Assembly (NCBI RefSeq): GCF_000313565.1
Contig: NZ_HE578923.1
Location: forward strand, 524,136-588,135
Reading direction: 5' to 3'
Length of the DNA: 64,000 nt
From: Dielma fastidiosa
Lineage (GTDB): Bacteria; Bacillota_I; Bacilli_A; Erysipelotrichales; Erysipelotrichaceae
The notes beneath the pieces were generated by a model. The model ran no database searches. It worked only from the letters and a program-made list of their open reading frames with translations, and was not told the DNA's origin. Shown piece after piece: positions 8,436 to 16,815 of the stretch. Position 1 is the stretch's first letter, and each line of letters begins with the position of its first letter. A program made the translations under genes and the position numbers.

Positions 8436-8495
8436 GAAATGCTGCACTCTAGCAAAAACATAGTGTTTATGCGGAAGTGCAGCATTTCTTTTTTT
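8436..8495 (+). terminator. Long-stem intrinsic terminator
   Basis: GAAATGCTGCACT (8436-8448) pairs perfectly with AGTGCAGCATTTC (8476-8488), 13 bp, followed by seven T residues. The 27-nt loop contains a small inner hairpin (AAACA/TGTTT). The stem is longer and the loop larger than in the other terminators of the window. Confidence 0.75.
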
Positions 8496-8646
8496 CTCCT
8501 GTTCAAACTGTGTAAAATAAGCCAATGATGCCAAAATGGTGCCCATGTTCTGCGCGGAGTTAGAATACAATTAAAAGTAGTATCATATAATGTCGAAGTT
8601 TTCCAAACTGATGGGTTAAAAGGAAGACATTTAGTATAGGATTTGA

Positions 8647-8652
8647 TATAAT
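8647..8652 (+). promoter_or_regulatory. -10 element for the KilA-N gene
   Basis: TATAAT stands 24 bp before the start codon, with GACATT 15 bp upstream as a poor -35. A GGAGG ribosome binding site follows. An additional TATAAT word lies at 8586-8591. Confidence 0.45.
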
Positions 8653-8675
8653 GAAAAAAATGGTGGAGGTTAGAA

Positions 8676-9530
8676 ATGAAGGAAGAAAAGGTCTTAAAAG
8701 CAAAATTAAGTGCTAAGGGGATGCAAATTTCTGTTGTGTCGGATGGAAGTTATGATGACTATATTTCTTTAACTGATATTGCGAAATATAAAAGTGAAGA
8801 TCCGGCTGCAACAATCCAAAATTGGATGCGTAGCCGTGATGTTATTGAATTTTTGGGGTTATGGGAGACTTTACATAATTCGGATTTTAAACCCCTCGAA
8901 TTCGAGGGGTTTAAGGCACGGGCTGGTTCTAATGCATTTACTTTATCCCCGAAACGCTGGTTGGAAGCAACAGCCGCAATTGGTATGTATTCTAAAGCTG
9001 GACGTAATGGAGGGACTTTTGCACATCGGGATATTGCATTTGAATTTGCTTCGTGGATTTCGCCGGAATTCAAACTATACATTATCACGGATTATCAACG
9101 GTTAAAGGCGGATGAAAACAGCAGGCTTTCTCTTAATTGGAATATGAACCGTGAGATTTCAAAAATCAATTACCGAATTCATACGGACGCTATCAAAGAA
9201 CACCTGATTGTACCGGAACTGCCAAAACAATATCAGAGCTTTACATATGCAACAGAAGCCGATGTCTTAAATGTAGCAATGTTTGGTAAAACGGCAAAAC
9301 AATGGCGAGATGCAAATCCGAGATTAGATGGGAATATTCGTGATCATGCAACCTTGCAGCAACTTATTATACTTTCTAATATGGAAAGTTTTAATGCCGA
9401 GTTGATTAAACGCGGTTTGGATCGCGAGGATCGATTGATAGAATTGAATCGGATGGCAAGGGAACAAATGCAGTCTTTGATTGATTCGGCAGGGATTAAA
9501 CGGCTAACGGATATAAGTAAAGAAAAATGA
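8676..9530 (+). CDS. KilA-N domain protein
   Basis: This 284-residue protein has the KilA-N fold in its N-terminal half: YISLTDIAKYKSEDPAATIQ, then LGLWETLHNSDFKPLEFEGF, a SNAFTLSPKRW segment and the helical AIGMYSKAGRNGGTFAHRDI. KilA-N domains bind DNA and occur in phage and large-virus proteins and in bacterial accessory genes. The C-terminal half is helical with a motif (ADVLNVAMFGKTAKQWRDAN) found in many bacterial members. The ATG follows GGAGG. The gene stands alone between terminators, so a phage or mobile-element origin is possible but no other phage genes are near. A perfect 28-bp palindrome lies inside the coding sequence. Confidence 0.85.
   Translation: MKEEKVLKAKLSAKGMQISVVSDGSYDDYISLTDIAKYKSEDPAATIQNWMRSRDVIEFLGLWETLHNSDFKPLEFEGFKARAGSNAFTLSPKRWLEATAAIGMYSKAGRNGGTFAHRDIAFEFASWISPEFKLYIITDYQRLKADENSRLSLNWNMNREISKINYRIHTDAIKEHLIVPELPKQYQSFTYATEADVLNVAMFGKTAKQWRDANPRLDGNIRDHATLQQLIILSNMESFNAELIKRGLDREDRLIELNRMAREQMQSLIDSAGIKRLTDISKEK
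8887..8914. repeat. Perfect 28-bp palindrome inside the KilA-N gene
   Basis: The half-site TTAAACCCCTCGAA is followed immediately by its exact reverse complement. It encodes the conserved KPLEFEGFK part of the domain, so it may be partly coincidental, but a perfect 28-bp dyad is rare and could be an internal operator or an mRNA hairpin. Confidence 0.6.
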
Positions 9531-9563
9531 AGCGGGCCATTGTTATGGTGCAGTGTGGTTTAT

Positions 9564-9597
9564 AAAGAACCTAAATTTTTGCGGGTTCTTTTTCTTT
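9564..9597 (+). terminator. Intrinsic terminator after the KilA-N gene
   Basis: AAAGAACC (9564-9571) pairs with GGTTCTTT (9584-9591), followed by TTCTTT. Confidence 0.75.
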
Positions 9598-9659
9598 GGC
9601 TTGATAGACAGCAAGAGCTTTATCTTTTATAATAGTAGGGGAAAGAATGAGGAATAGCT

Positions 9660-10478
9660 ATGGAACAGAAAATCATATTCATTGATGTGGATGGCACGTT
9701 AGTCGGCAATGACGTCGTTTTGGCAAAGAGTACACTATGGGCATGTGAACAATTGAAGAAGAAGGGCCATAAGCTTTATCTATCCACCGGCCGCAGCAAG
9801 GCAGAATTACACGCAAATATTATGGCTATCGGGTTTGACGGCTTTATCTGTGCGGGTGGCAGTTATCTTGAGGATCATGGCGAGGTGTTGATGCATTTAG
9901 TGATGGAACAAGCGGACATCAGAGCAATTGTAGATGCATTAGACAGCTATCAGATGGATTACTTTGTGGAGTGCAGCGGTGGTCTATATGCCAGTGAAAA
10001 CTGTATTCCTCATTTGATGAAGCTGATGCAGATTGAAAAGGTGAAGGATCACCCTTTTACTGCCTGTCTCATAAATAGTCGTGATTATTATGATAAAGAT
10101 GTCAGTAAGATATGTTTCCTTGAAGGCAGTCAGCCGTATCACAGGATCGCGGATCAATTCAAGGACCGTTTTGAAATCATTCCATGTACGGTGCCGGTTT
10201 TTGGCAAGGAAAGCGGCGAAATTGCCATCAAGGGTGTATCTAAGTCAAAAACAATCTTGAAGCTGCTTGAGCATCTGAATGCTGATCTTAGTCAAACGAT
10301 TGCGATTGGTGATGGCGGCAATGATATTGATATGATAAAGCTATGCAATCTGGGAATTGCCATGGGAAATGCGAAGGAAAGCCTGAAACAAGTCGCTGAT
10401 TTTGTTACGGATGATTTAGAGCATGATGGCTTTGCGAAGGCATTTATTAAAGCTGGTCTGCTGAGTGGTGAGGAATAA
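9660..10478 (+). CDS. HAD superfamily Cof-type phosphatase
   Basis: The protein has 272 residues with all HAD motifs: DVDGTLVGND at residues 8-17 (nucleophile and general acid Asp), STGR as motif II, a Lys in the ISKICF/KGVSKSK region, and GDGGNDIDM as motif IV. The large C2-type cap between motifs II and III places it among Cof/YidA sugar-phosphate phosphatases. The exact substrate is unknown. The ATG follows GAGGAAT. Its stop codon overlaps the next start as TAATG, the first of two such couplings in this three-gene operon. Confidence 0.9.
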   Translation: MEQKIIFIDVDGTLVGNDVVLAKSTLWACEQLKKKGHKLYLSTGRSKAELHANIMAIGFDGFICAGGSYLEDHGEVLMHLVMEQADIRAIVDALDSYQMDYFVECSGGLYASENCIPHLMKLMQIEKVKDHPFTACLINSRDYYDKDVSKICFLEGSQPYHRIADQFKDRFEIIPCTVPVFGKESGEIAIKGVSKSKTILKLLEHLNADLSQTIAIGDGGNDIDMIKLCNLGIAMGNAKESLKQVADFVTDDLEHDGFAKAFIKAGLLSGEE

Positions 10479-10918
10479 TGCGTCTGTTTATTGATGGTGA
10501 TGGCTGTCCGGTCATTGATGAATGCTTATGGATCACTCAGCAAAGGGATATACCGGTTACTCTGGTATGTGATACGGCTCATCAGTATGCGATTGACGGC
10601 ATAGAAATCATTATTGTTGATCAGGGCCATGATCATGCTGATTTTGAGATTTTAAAACGTATCAGAAAGGGAGATTTGCTGGTTACTCAGGATACCGGTC
10701 TGGCTGCTCTCGCCTTGGGTAAAGGGGCAGTCTGTCTGCATCCCTCAGGCATGGAATTTGATGATGGAAGCATTCTTCAGCTTTTAAATCAACGCAGTGA
10801 CGGGATTAAAATCCGCAAACAGACCAAGCGCTGCGGGCATATAAAAAAACGAAGTGAGGCTGATGATGAGCGATTTATTAAGGCATTAATCAGCTGTATA
10901 GAAAGAGAGCGTAAATAA
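10478..10918 (+). CDS. YaiI/YqxD (DUF188) family protein
   Basis: This 146-residue protein begins MRLFIDGDGCPVIDECLWI, the DGD-CPV signature of the YaiI/YqxD family, and contains GDLLVTQDTGLAALALGKGA as in PIN-fold-like members. The family is widespread and largely uncharacterised, with a predicted nuclease-like PIN core. Start and stop overlap both neighbours by one base (TAATG), so the three genes are translated together. Confidence 0.9.
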   Translation: MRLFIDGDGCPVIDECLWITQQRDIPVTLVCDTAHQYAIDGIEIIIVDQGHDHADFEILKRIRKGDLLVTQDTGLAALALGKGAVCLHPSGMEFDDGSILQLLNQRSDGIKIRKQTKRCGHIKKRSEADDERFIKALISCIERERK

Positions 10919-11769
10919 TGATGATTGATGAAAAGCAATTAGCTGAAAAAATGGATAAAATGTATGCTGATCTTGAAACAATGGATCAGTCATTGATGAT
11001 GGAAAATCTAAAGGCAATGGGCTGCACATGGAGCTATGAACAGATCGTTGATGAATTGACAAAGAATTGGAATGATTTAAAGGTTTCAGATAAAATTTTT
11101 GAAACATGTACGATTGATGATACATGCAGCATTTATCCGCGTGATTTCATTGATGAGGCAATATATCTCATTCTCAGCAAGTTTCATCAGTTTAAATTTG
11201 AACATTACGGCTTAATTTCTAAACGGCTTGATGACTTACGTGAGGCTGAGCTTGATGATTGCGAAAAAATTGCGCAGCTGGAGAGTTGTTTTCAGCGTTT
11301 CTTTAAGATGTGTAAATGTTTTGATTTAGATAATTTTGACCGCATCACTTATGAGGTCAATGACGGCATTGATCTGCACAGCATCATCGTTGATTATCTG
11401 GATGAATGCATGGAACAGGGGAGAATGAATGATCCGCGCTATTACCAAAAAATCATTGATTTTGTGCTCCGCTTCAATAAGCAGTTCAGCTATGTGAATG
11501 ATTTTCTGGCTTATGCGCTTGAAGTTGAATTGGCAACTGCCTATGTGGCTTTGAAGAATCCCAAAGGTGAAAAGATGCTGCTGGCAGCCATTGATAAGCG
11601 TAATGATAAAACAGAAGCGATTCTTTATTATGGATTAGCTTATCTTGATGAGTATCCGCAGAAAACGTTAAAGATTTTTGATCGCTATAAAGCTCTGTTA
11701 AATAAAGAAAGTGATTCCTATGAGATCATTATGGAAATCATTAATGACATGAAGCAGGAGCAGGCTTAA
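10918..11769 (+). CDS. Unknown helical protein in the HAD-yaiI operon
   Basis: I do not recognise this 283-residue protein. It is acidic, has no signal peptide or membrane segment, and reads as helices throughout, with a Cys-rich short stretch (MCKCFDLDNF) near residue 142. The C-terminal third (AYVALKNPKGEKMLLAAIDK, AILYYGLAYLDEYPQKTLKI) resembles TPR-like helix pairs. Translation starts at ATGATG overlapping the yaiI stop. There is no clear terminator after it, so transcription could run into the amidase gene 95 bp on. Confidence 0.5.
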   Translation: MMIDEKQLAEKMDKMYADLETMDQSLMMENLKAMGCTWSYEQIVDELTKNWNDLKVSDKIFETCTIDDTCSIYPRDFIDEAIYLILSKFHQFKFEHYGLISKRLDDLREAELDDCEKIAQLESCFQRFFKMCKCFDLDNFDRITYEVNDGIDLHSIIVDYLDECMEQGRMNDPRYYQKIIDFVLRFNKQFSYVNDFLAYALEVELATAYVALKNPKGEKMLLAAIDKRNDKTEAILYYGLAYLDEYPQKTLKIFDRYKALLNKESDSYEIIMEIINDMKQEQA

Positions 11770-11863
11770 CGCGGCTTTTAATTATGGGAAATTGTCGGAT
11801 TATTCATAATTAGTAGCAATCAGGCAGCAAATAAGGTTTAATAATAGCTGGATGGTGATAAAT

Positions 11864-12607
11864 ATGAAACGCCGCAGACGTTTAAATATAAAGCATTGTA
11901 TTATTTTCGCAGGTGGATGTTTAACGATAATCGTTCTCTTGGTGATGAGTATTCAATTTTTGATTGGTCTGTTTACGCATGAGGATGTAAACGCGAATAT
12001 AGAACCGCCGATTGTGGAACAGCAGGCAAAACCGACTGTTGTTATTGACCCGGGACATGGCGGTTATGATAATGGAGCGGTGTCTTATAACGGTATCTTG
12101 GAGAAGGATATTGATTTGACCGTAGCCAAGAAGATTAAAAGCGCGCTTGAGTATTATGGGGTGAATGTCATTATGACCCGTGAGGATGATAATGTACCTT
12201 GGCCTGATGATAATGTGGCAGATCTGCGCGGACGCAGTGCGATTGCCAATGCATCTAATGCCAGTTATTTTGTATCCCTGCATTGTAATTCAACCGATCT
12301 GGCCGGTGAGGTTAAGGGCAGTGAGATTTATGTGTATTTTGATGATGCGAAGGCCATGGCGCTGAGTGATGCTGTCAATGCGCAGTTACAGAAGATTGAC
12401 GGCTTGCCTAACCGGGAACCCAAGGATGCGTCAGTGAATCTTCTGCAGCTGCTGATGGAGAATGAAATACCGAGCATCATTGTGGAAATGGGCTTTTTAA
12501 CTGACAATGAAGAGGCTGATTTTCTGATGAGTGATGATGGCCAGAATCAGCTAAGTATGGCAATTGTCAAGGGGCTGCTTCATGAGTTAGGCATCGCTAT
12601 GGAATAA
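11864..12607 (+). CDS. Membrane-anchored N-acetylmuramoyl-L-alanine amidase (Amidase_3)
   Basis: The product is a zinc amidase that cuts the bond between MurNAc and L-Ala in peptidoglycan. After a basic MKRRRRLN start comes one membrane helix (IIFAGGCLTIIVLLVMSIQF). The catalytic domain then shows zinc ligands and the catalytic Glu in order: VVIDPGHGGYDNGA, GILEKDIDLTVAKKI, FVSLHCNS and IIVEMGFLTDNEEADF. I chose ATG 11864 over an in-frame ATG at 11852 because GGTGAT precedes it. It acts outside the membrane in wall remodelling or cell separation; no targeting repeats such as SH3b or LysM are fused. Confidence 0.92.
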   Translation: MKRRRRLNIKHCIIFAGGCLTIIVLLVMSIQFLIGLFTHEDVNANIEPPIVEQQAKPTVVIDPGHGGYDNGAVSYNGILEKDIDLTVAKKIKSALEYYGVNVIMTREDDNVPWPDDNVADLRGRSAIANASNASYFVSLHCNSTDLAGEVKGSEIYVYFDDAKAMALSDAVNAQLQKIDGLPNREPKDASVNLLQLLMENEIPSIIVEMGFLTDNEEADFLMSDDGQNQLSMAIVKGLLHELGIAME

Positions 12608-12630
12608 TGCAGGGACATGGAGGATAATTC

Positions 12631-13326
12631 ATGAAGTATTTTGGTGAAGGCTTAAGTGAACAGCATAAAGCATTACAAAAGATAATTCGTAAGCCAGACC
12701 AGCTTGAAATCGCCAAAGAATTATTTTTAGCCATTCATGCGTCACTGCATCCTTCAGACAATATGATGACAGCTTTGAATGCGGTTGATGCGCTTTTAAA
12801 TGATCTGACAGTTCAGGAATATACCGCTATGGCTGCCGGCAGCGATGAGACGATAGCATGGGTGCTGTGGCATACGGCTCGCATTGAAGATTTAACGATG
12901 AATTATCTTGTCGCCAGACAGGAACAGCTTTTTGATTCTATGTGGCAGCAGGCTATGGGGATTGAGTTTACTGATACTGGCAATGCTTGGTCAGATGATG
13001 AAATTCTTCGATTCAGTCATCAGGTGGATATCAATGCTTTGTTGAATTATTGCAGGCAAGTATCACTGCGTACCCGAACCATTGTGAGCGAGCTTCAGGC
13101 GGGGGATATGCGGCGTCAGGTACAGGCAGAAGATTTAGATAAAATACGGGCTGTCAAGGGTGTAAGTGAGCATGAAGATTCAATCTGGCTGCTTGATTAT
13201 TGGGGCAAAAAGGATGTTGCGGGTTTATTGCTGATGCCGCCCACCCGTCATGTTATGCTGCACTTGAATGACTGCTGCAAATGGAAGCTGCATTTTCGTA
13301 CCCATAAACGCATCTATCGTGAATAG
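12631..13326 (+). CDS. DinB-superfamily four-helix protein
   Basis: The 231 residues follow the DinB/YfiT layout: four long helices with WVLWHTARIEDLTM in the second helix and RHVMLHLNDCCKW near the end. Both histidine-containing stretches sit where this superfamily binds a divalent metal. Members include thiol S-transferases and many uncharacterised stress proteins. The ATG follows GGAGG, 23 bp after the amidase stop, and the two may be co-transcribed. The substrate is unknown. Confidence 0.7.
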   Translation: MKYFGEGLSEQHKALQKIIRKPDQLEIAKELFLAIHASLHPSDNMMTALNAVDALLNDLTVQEYTAMAAGSDETIAWVLWHTARIEDLTMNYLVARQEQLFDSMWQQAMGIEFTDTGNAWSDDEILRFSHQVDINALLNYCRQVSLRTRTIVSELQAGDMRRQVQAEDLDKIRAVKGVSEHEDSIWLLDYWGKKDVAGLLLMPPTRHVMLHLNDCCKWKLHFRTHKRIYRE

Positions 13327-13406
13327 CCTGGAAGCTGTCCATTTAATTCTTGCCTGATTTTATGTGTTGAATTAAGCTTGTAATTTAGAGCCGCGGAGGA
13401 ACTATA

Positions 13407-13754
13407 ATGTTTAATGAAATATGTATTTATGAAGCTAAAATTGATAAGCAGGATGAAATTGAGGCGTTAATGAAAGAGGTTGCGGAATTTTATCTTTCAC
13501 AACCTGGTGTTATAGATGTAAAATACATCAAGCGCACTCATCGGCAAGAAGATTTCAATGCTGTAAAAGAAGGCAAGGCGCCGCTTCGTTTAACCAGATA
13601 TATCGGAAAAGTAACATATATTTTGCATTGGACAGTTGAAAATGAAGAGGTTCATGCGCAGGTATCTAAGCGAGGCTTGGAAAAGTTTTATAAACGCTGG
13701 AACCGCTGTCTGATAACGATGCCTAAGATCTTGCTGGGTGAGAATATCGTATAG
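13407..13754 (+). CDS. ABM-like (antibiotic biosynthesis monooxygenase fold) small protein
   Basis: The 115 residues have the dimeric ferredoxin-like pattern: strand ICIYEAKIDKQDEIEALM, helix FYLSQPGVIDVKYI, and later strands with a GLEKFYKRW helix. This matches ABM or EthD-type small proteins, which range from oxygenases to heme-handling and stress proteins. No active-site motif is clear enough to name a reaction. The ATG follows GGAGG. Confidence 0.5.
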   Translation: MFNEICIYEAKIDKQDEIEALMKEVAEFYLSQPGVIDVKYIKRTHRQEDFNAVKEGKAPLRLTRYIGKVTYILHWTVENEEVHAQVSKRGLEKFYKRWNRCLITMPKILLGENIV

Positions 13755-13763
13755 TTTTTAATA

Positions 13764-13785
13764 GAAAAAAAAGCCATTGCGGCTT
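13764..13785 (-). terminator. Terminator of the DeoR-family gene
   Basis: AAGCC (13771-13775) pairs with GGCTT (13781-13785) around ATTGC. The A-run at 13764-13772 gives the U-tract on the minus strand. The stop codon of the DeoR gene overlaps the stem. Confidence 0.65.
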
Positions 13786-14548
13786 AATCTTTAGCCAGAA
13801 TCAATGGCAGTTTTAATGCTTCAGCTTCAGCTCGCAAAGCAGCGTCAAGCTGGTTGTCAGTAATAATAACATCAAATTCACTGGCAGCTGCGTGCCGGCA
13901 TAAATAATGAGTGTTGAATTTCTCATGGTCAATCATGAGAAATTTTTTACGTCCGCTTTTAATCAGCGCCCGCTTAACCTGACAATCCTCCATGTCCGGT
14001 ACTGTGGCACCCTCTTTTAAATCAAAGCCCTGACTGCCGACAAATACCTTGTCAGCTTGAAACTGATGGAAAAAATCAATCGTCATGGCAGAGATTACGC
14101 CATTGCTGGTGCTTGAATAAATGCCGGGCGCCAGAATCAGCTTAATCTTGGGGTTCGCCTGCAGATAGCTGACCGCCGGCCACGAATTTGTAATAACCGT
14201 TATCCGCTTGTCCTGAATGAAACGGCAAAGCTGCAGGGTGGTTGTACCGCAGTCGATAAGAATACTGTCGCCATCCTGTACAAAACGGGCCGCTTCCTTA
14301 GCAATCGCACTCTTACAATTCATTTGGGTTTTCTGTTTTAAGGTGAAGCTTGGTTCAATCGCAGCCCCCTGATTCAGCTGCGCGCCGCCATAATTCTTTG
14401 TTACTAAGCCCTGCTTTTCAAGCATTTCTAAATCACGCCGAATCGTCATTGTCGATACATTAAACAAACGGGCCAGCTCGCTGACTTCCACCGCCTTATT
14501 CTTTTGTAGTAGATTAAATATATCCATTCTTCTTGATGAAGTACCCAT
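13784..14548 (-). CDS. DeoR/GlpR-family transcriptional regulator
   Basis: The protein has 254 residues. An N-terminal winged HTH (VSELARLFNVSTMTIRRDLE, residues ~18-40) is the DeoR signature. It is followed by the sugar-phosphate-binding DeoRC domain with DGDSILIDCGTTTLQL, FVGSQGFDL and the C-terminal DHEKFNTHYLC. Such proteins usually repress sugar catabolism genes and are released by a phosphorylated sugar. No sugar operon adjoins it here, so the target is unknown. I chose the second ATG (14548) because GAGGA is then 6 bp away; the first ATG abuts the ribosome binding site. Confidence 0.92.
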   Translation of the reverse strand: MGTSSRRMDIFNLLQKNKAVEVSELARLFNVSTMTIRRDLEMLEKQGLVTKNYGGAQLNQGAAIEPSFTLKQKTQMNCKSAIAKEAARFVQDGDSILIDCGTTTLQLCRFIQDKRITVITNSWPAVSYLQANPKIKLILAPGIYSSTSNGVISAMTIDFFHQFQADKVFVGSQGFDLKEGATVPDMEDCQVKRALIKSGRKKFLMIDHEKFNTHYLCRHAAASEFDVIITDNQLDAALRAEAEALKLPLILAKD

Positions 14549-14608
14549 ACTCATTCCTCATTTCGTCAGTTTCAATTTAGCATAATCAGCGGATGAAGTA
14601 AAGAAAAA

Positions 14609-14629
14609 AAGCCAGTGTTAAACCGGCTT
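14609..14629 (-). terminator. Terminator of the glycosyltransferase gene
   Basis: AAGCC (14609-14613) pairs with GGCTT (14625-14629), and an A-rich tract just left gives the U-tract on the minus strand. The stop codon lies in the loop. Confidence 0.6.
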
Positions 14630-15433
14630 AATCATCATCAGCTTATCACGGGCAGCAGTATAAAGAATTAGAAAATTGGCTTTAAATAGATTCATATCGG
14701 TACAGCTGATCAGCTCAGGATAAAACTTCGCAATCTCATGACGCTGTTCCTGATAGGCTTTTTTCATTTCAGCGGCATTCATCGCAGGCAGTGAATAGGT
14801 AATGCTTCCCTGACGCATCCGGTAATAATAAAGCGGCTCATTCAGCAGCGAAAAGCGGGATGCCTGAAGAAATACTTTATAGACTGAACGCACATCCTCA
14901 TAGATCTGATCGACAGGGAATTGCAGTGCGGGCAGCAGACTTCGGCGGATCATTTTTCCCCATGCATAATTCTTAATGACCTTATCCTGAAGAATCATTT
15001 TCACAGCCTGCTTCTGATCAAGAACCCATGACTTGCGGCTTCTGACCTTCAATTTATAATGACTGCCGGCAATCCAGTGTCCGCAGATCGCGATATCGCT
15101 TTGATCAGTTTCCAAGGCATTTACCAGCTTTTCAATCAGGGTCAGCTCTGCCCAGTCATCACTGTCCATAAACGTTATGTATTCACCATGACACATCGAC
15201 AAGCCCAAATTACGAGCTGCTGACGGGCCGCTGTTTGCTTGTGAGATTACACGCAGACGCTGATCCATTGCCGCGTAAGCATTTAAAATAGCCAATGAGT
15301 TATCGGTTGAACCATCATCCACAGCAATTACCTCAAGATCTTCATAAGTCTGATTCAGCAGCGAATCAAGACAGAAAGTGAGGTAATCCTCAACATTATA
15401 TACGGGAATAATAATACTTACTAATTTTTTCAT
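14618..15433 (-). CDS. Family 2 glycosyltransferase
   Basis: The 271 residues begin MKKLVSIIIPVYNVEDYL, the GT-A N-terminus. EVIAVDDGSTDNSL follows for nucleotide binding, then GEYITFMDSDDWAE with the DxD-type metal site. The C-terminal ~100 residues (YEDVRSVYKVFLQAS, LNEPLYYYRMRQGS) are typical of WcaA/EpsH-like polysaccharide transferases. It has no membrane helix. It likely adds a sugar to a surface glycan or teichoic acid but stands alone, so acceptor and donor are unknown. The start at 15433 follows AGGTGAT; an upstream in-frame start would add 23 residues without a binding site. Confidence 0.9.
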   Translation of the reverse strand: MKKLVSIIIPVYNVEDYLTFCLDSLLNQTYEDLEVIAVDDGSTDNSLAILNAYAAMDQRLRVISQANSGPSAARNLGLSMCHGEYITFMDSDDWAELTLIEKLVNALETDQSDIAICGHWIAGSHYKLKVRSRKSWVLDQKQAVKMILQDKVIKNYAWGKMIRRSLLPALQFPVDQIYEDVRSVYKVFLQASRFSLLNEPLYYYRMRQGSITYSLPAMNAAEMKKAYQEQRHEIAKFYPELISCTDMNLFKANFLILYTAARDKLMMIKPV

Positions 15434-15579
15434 CGTATCACCTAATCTTATTATTACATGGCGATGTGAAGAAAAAGTGAAAACTTTGTTAAGATTTAGC
15501 AAAGATTATAAAAATCAAGTCTTGTATGTGATTTTTATTCAGGTAAAATAATACATGCTAGTTAAAGGGATGAGAAATA

Positions 15580-15774
15580 ATGACAAAAAGAGAATGTGAA
15601 ATGCTTGAGATGGAGAAGAAACTGGAATCCTTAATGGATGAGGTTTGGAAAGATTATTATTCAGAAATTGGCAATGCTCAGCTTGAAGAGACAAACAATA
15701 TGTTTGATCATTTATGCAAAGAAGAGGAATGGCAGAGCAATAACCGACGGCTGAAAACAGCAGTCAGCTATTAA
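15580..15774 (+). CDS. Small charged helical protein, unknown
   Basis: The 64 residues are highly charged with a Met/Glu-rich helix (MLEMEKKLESLMDEVWKDYY) and contain no recognised motif. The start follows GGGATGAG, and a strong terminator comes right after the stop, so the gene is probably real. The function is unknown. Confidence 0.55.
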   Translation: MTKRECEMLEMEKKLESLMDEVWKDYYSEIGNAQLEETNNMFDHLCKEEEWQSNNRRLKTAVSY

Positions 15775-15781
15775 GCATATG

Positions 15782-15808
15782 AAAACGGCACAATCATGCC
15801 GTTTTTTT
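15782..15808. terminator. Bidirectional terminator
   Basis: AAAACGGCA (15782-15790) pairs with TGCCGTTTT (15797-15805) around CAATCA, followed by T residues. It serves the small protein gene and the convergent toroid-fold gene. Confidence 0.8.
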
Positions 15809-16715
15809 AAATCATGGATTTTAAAAATTTTATGTTTTTGATGATAATATCGCTCTTCCACCAATTTTCACTGATTGACCATTCTCTTGGATATTCACCC
15901 CAATCCCATGTTACATTCCATGTACCATCATCATTTTGAGTCTGTTTGATGAATTTACATTCATAGGCGCACAGCTCTGCCAATTCAGGATAGAAATCAC
16001 TCTTCTTATTCTTGATGAATAAAGAGGGCTTGCAGCTGTAAGTGGTATCCCATAATGAAGTTTCAAAAGTTAGCAGTGCTTTCATTGACTGCATACATAA
16101 AGCTTTAAATTCGTTTAAATCGATGATGTTAAGAGGCTCAGCTGTTAAATAATCATACAGTTCGACAAAGCATGCCGTTTCATGCATTGAAGCAAGCGGT
16201 GTATTCGCTTTTAAATAATCATAAGCTTCAATCAGCAGGCGGGTGCCTAAGTTGTAAATCGATGATGTTTTGTCTGCGTATTTCAGGATAAAGCCGATTA
16301 AGCTTGAGGTTGGATTATAGCCTGAGCCAGCTTCAGCATCGTAAGACCACCAAGGTGCATGCGGATATTCGTTATTTGAGGAAACGTTATTTAAGCCATG
16401 CCAGCAATGACCATCAAAGGCAGTGGTTGTTTCCAGATAATTTAAAAGGTTGGTGATGAGTGGATGCTGCTTATCGTTTAATTCAATTTCATCAATGATT
16501 CTGGTGGCTACCCATGTCTGAATTGGCAATGAATTAGGATTCCAGCAATCAGGCTCTAGGGCATTCGCAAACCCGCCGTCTGGATTTTGATAGCTGCTTA
16601 AGGCGTCTATCACCGGTTGTTTGCTGCCATTTTCAAACAGGTAATGCCAGCGTGCTAGATCAAGCGGCCGGGCATTGCGATATATAAATTTTCTTGATGC
16701 TTCAATGATTTCCAT
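15807..16715 (-). CDS. Prenyltransferase/squalene-cyclase-like toroid protein
   Basis: The 302 residues contain YQNPDGGFANALEPDCWNPN, matching the QxxDGGFG-type (QW-like) repeats of the alpha/alpha-toroid fold. Related stretches (HGLNNVSSNNEYPHAPWW, QNDDGTWNVTWDWGEYP) recur at roughly repeat spacing. The protein is half the size of true cyclases and lacks the DxDD catalytic motif, so it is unlikely to cyclise terpenes. No signal peptide is present. Similar stand-alone proteins occur in Bacillota with no known role. The ATG follows AAGGAG. Confidence 0.65.
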   Translation of the reverse strand: MEIIEASRKFIYRNARPLDLARWHYLFENGSKQPVIDALSSYQNPDGGFANALEPDCWNPNSLPIQTWVATRIIDEIELNDKQHPLITNLLNYLETTTAFDGHCWHGLNNVSSNNEYPHAPWWSYDAEAGSGYNPTSSLIGFILKYADKTSSIYNLGTRLLIEAYDYLKANTPLASMHETACFVELYDYLTAEPLNIIDLNEFKALCMQSMKALLTFETSLWDTTYSCKPSLFIKNKKSDFYPELAELCAYECKFIKQTQNDDGTWNVTWDWGEYPREWSISENWWKSDIIIKNIKFLKSMI

Positions 16716-16815
16716 AAGGCTCCTTTATTGTGTGGTATCACTTTTTATTGTAAAACGACAGTTATTAAATCTAAAAATGTCCGCATTGCCGAAACCGCTT
16801 TGCGCAGCTAAATAA

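Noticed and set aside
8579..8594. A 16-nt word (AGTATCATATAATGTC) shared with 48841-48856
   Set aside because: Both contain a TATAAT box, and in 64 kb of AT-biased sequence about one such chance match is expected. Flanking bases differ.
8676..9530. Prophage remnant around the KilA-N gene
   Set aside because: No integrase, structural or lysis gene and no attachment repeats are seen on either side.
9660..11769. Three-gene HAD-yaiI-unknown operon as a new defence system
   Set aside because: HAD phosphatases and YaiI are common housekeeping genes, composition matches the neighbours, and no effector or mobile signature is present.
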